A DNA stretch of 64,000 nucleotides, from NCBI GenBank assembly GCA_022316685.1, contig JAKJHU010000062.1:310001-374000 (forward strand). The letters are read 5' to 3'. This stretch comes from Progne subis subis. Its lineage: Eukaryota; Chordata; Aves; Passeriformes; Hirundinidae. The notes beneath the pieces were generated by a model. The model had not been told where the DNA came from, did no database searches, and was given only the letters and a program-made list of their open reading frames with translations. The first letter of the stretch is position 1. Each line of letters opens with the position of its first letter. This document shows, piece by piece, positions 62,101 through 64,000 of this stretch. The translations under genes were made by a program, and so were the position numbers.

Positions 62101-64000
62101 ACAATCACCCTACTCATGGCACAGAGAGTGTCTCAGGAGATGAAGCCTAGACAACAACTACAATAGATCCATATTTTTATCTTATTTATCCTCCCACTGT
62201 TCATATCTCAATGATGGAGTGAGTTTCCTTCACACCTTGATTCTGTCTTATTTAGTAACTACAAAAAATGCATCTTTATTAAAGGTTTGGCTGTGATATC
62301 TTTGTTATTAGAAGGGATGGAGATACTTAATCATCTGCAAGAAAATATGTCCAAGGATTTTTGGAGTTACTTCATGAAGTATTATTTTTTTACCCCAAAT
62401 GGTATTTGAATATCATAAAAATACTGGCTATGTAATTAATTTAGTTACATGGTATGTTGCATAAGTGTATGAAGTCCTTGAAAAATAGATCAACTGAGAA
62501 AAACACATTTTTATGAGGAAAGTGGCAATTTGCTGTTTTGAATTTCCATAAACAAGCATTCAAAAAATCCATAGCTTTAAATCAAAGCTGTATAAAAAGC
62601 ATCTGTCTTTAAACAGAAACAATTCCATCTGTCAGTAATATAATTTGTATTTCTCAAAATTTTGCCATGACTGTGCAAATAGTAAAGTGTGGCAGCAGAC
62701 AACAGCACAAGACTCCAGTTTATTGAGTGTTTAGCAGGATCTCTGTTTCTCTTAGAAACTGAGCCTTGTATTTCCACTAATAACACTCTTGGGGTGTGTC
62801 TTCAAAAAAAAAAAAAAAAAAACCTGACCACAAACCAAAACTCAAAACCCCCCATAAAACGGCAAAAAGAGCACAGCAAGATCCTTTCTCAAACTGAGCT
62901 GAAGCATAAAAAAGTCAATTTTAATATTCCTCACTTCTTCTGGAAGCACTAGTTGCTATCCTTTGCCTTAAGAGCTCTGCTTTTAAGTTTTCCAAGGCTG
63001 GGTGGAAAAACTTTGTCTTTTCTAGGTCACATATTATGTGGTTTCTTATCCAGCAATGTCCTGCTCAGCGATTAGCTAGTTTTCCTTTTGACATCAGGAT
63101 GCTGGTGTCCTGAATCTGTACCAGGCAGCCCAGATGGAATCAGCAGCCATCCCCTATGCTGAATAGTTTTACTGTGCAATTATCTGTGTTTGGTTTGGAC
63201 TCCTTAATATGCACAAGGCTCATAAAAGCGGCAGAGCGTATCAGAATTACTGCACAGACTATTTCATGACACTGTTGCCACCTTGCTTTCAATTTATTTA
63301 AGCTGTTTAGCAACAACAATAATTTTCTATCCTGTGGATGGTAACTGCAATTGGCAATGCATACTCAGCTGACCTGGCTGGCTGCTGTACCAGACTCACT
63401 GTAGAACTTCACTTCTGTCTTCTCCAGCAATTACAGTTCTGCCCTGGCATCTTGGGGTGCATCTTATCACTGTTTTGTGTCTGAATTTTAGACTGTGTCC
63501 TTTTCTGTGTTCTGTTCCTGTGCCTTGGTTTTCACATCTCTGTTTACTTCCCATTGTGTCTAATAACTGCACGAGATGGACTCTAATTGAGTAATCAAGC
63601 TTTATTGCAGAAAATGAACCAAAGAAGAGAGAACACTGAGCAACCATCCTGTCCAGTTTCCCTGGTGTTAGGCAATAGCACCTCTCAATCCTATTTAGAA
63701 GAAAACTCCAGCTACAGAGAATCCATCTGAGTACAGCCCTTATCCAAAAAATCTCTCTTGGAGTTAGACCATTAGTCTTTTCCTGCTCCTTTGGGGCCAG
63801 AGTGTGATTCAGAGTTCTGATAAGGAGTTCTATATTTGTCCCTAGCAATGTGTGCTCTTCGTTCTCGAGGGGGCTTGAATATTTGGCTCGAACATCTTTA
63901 AAAGAATCTATTCACCCTGTGGCAGGCACCAACAAACAAACTACTCCCAGTGGCACCGCTTCGGGTACCAGGCTCTTGGTAAATTCAAAAATACTCAAAT
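56138..64000. other. Intergenic to the right edge, no gene recognised
   Basis: Unique AT-rich DNA with pyrimidine-rich stretches at 57830-58360, a near-duplicated 17-base word around 58888-58921, A/C patches at 59219-59246 and 61471-61500, and A19 at 62804-62822. A 150-codon minus-strand frame at 63396-63848 has no convincing family. Confidence 0.55.

Noticed and set aside
63396..63848. 150-codon minus-strand ORF near the right edge as a retroviral gene or LTR remnant
   Set aside because: An AATAAAGCTT word and a faint resemblance to a retroviral motif were noticed, but spacing and surrounding residues do not fit and no LTR ends were found.

Overview
The window is nuclear DNA of a vertebrate, most likely a bird and perhaps a songbird. 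The evidence is a recognisable PDE3A first exon, 5'-truncated CR1-type LINE tails in both orientations, and two short solo retroviral LTRs with clean target-site duplications. No bacterial, organellar, rRNA or tRNA gene was recognised. The species cannot be read from the sequence alone.

The only protein-coding sequence I can support is exon 1 of PDE3A (cGMP-inhibited cyclic nucleotide phosphodiesterase 3A) on the minus strand at 5114-5899. It encodes the first 262 residues: the hydrophobic membrane-association region and the first basic phosphorylation cluster, ending in a consensus splice donor. It sits in a CpG island of about 2.1 kb. Positions 1-5113 are therefore the start of intron 1, and the catalytic domain lies beyond the left edge. 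The promoter side faces right, with a short upstream ORF at 5994-6062, an AT-rich core-promoter-like patch near 6140 and a run of 16 G at 6214-6229.

From about 6.9 kb to 64 kb no gene is recognised, which fits the gene-poor DNA known upstream of PDE3A in other vertebrates. This stretch holds four CR1 tails (11.1, 25.9, 30.2 and 45.4 kb) and two convergent solo LTRs (48.85 and 55.75 kb) of the same family, each with its own perfect 6-bp duplication. It also holds a 30-bp minisatellite (17.6 kb), a long imperfect hairpin (26.5 kb), several tracts made almost only of A and C, long homopolymers, and four isolated CpG clusters (15.5, 21.3, 29.4 and 42.8 kb). Two stretches (37.4-37.7 and 41.4-42.0 kb) look like possible distal regulatory elements, by motif content only.

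I found no new multi-gene system. The most checkable points are the upstream ORF and microsatellite-encoded membrane helix of PDE3A, the LTR pair, the hairpin, and the orphan CpG clusters.
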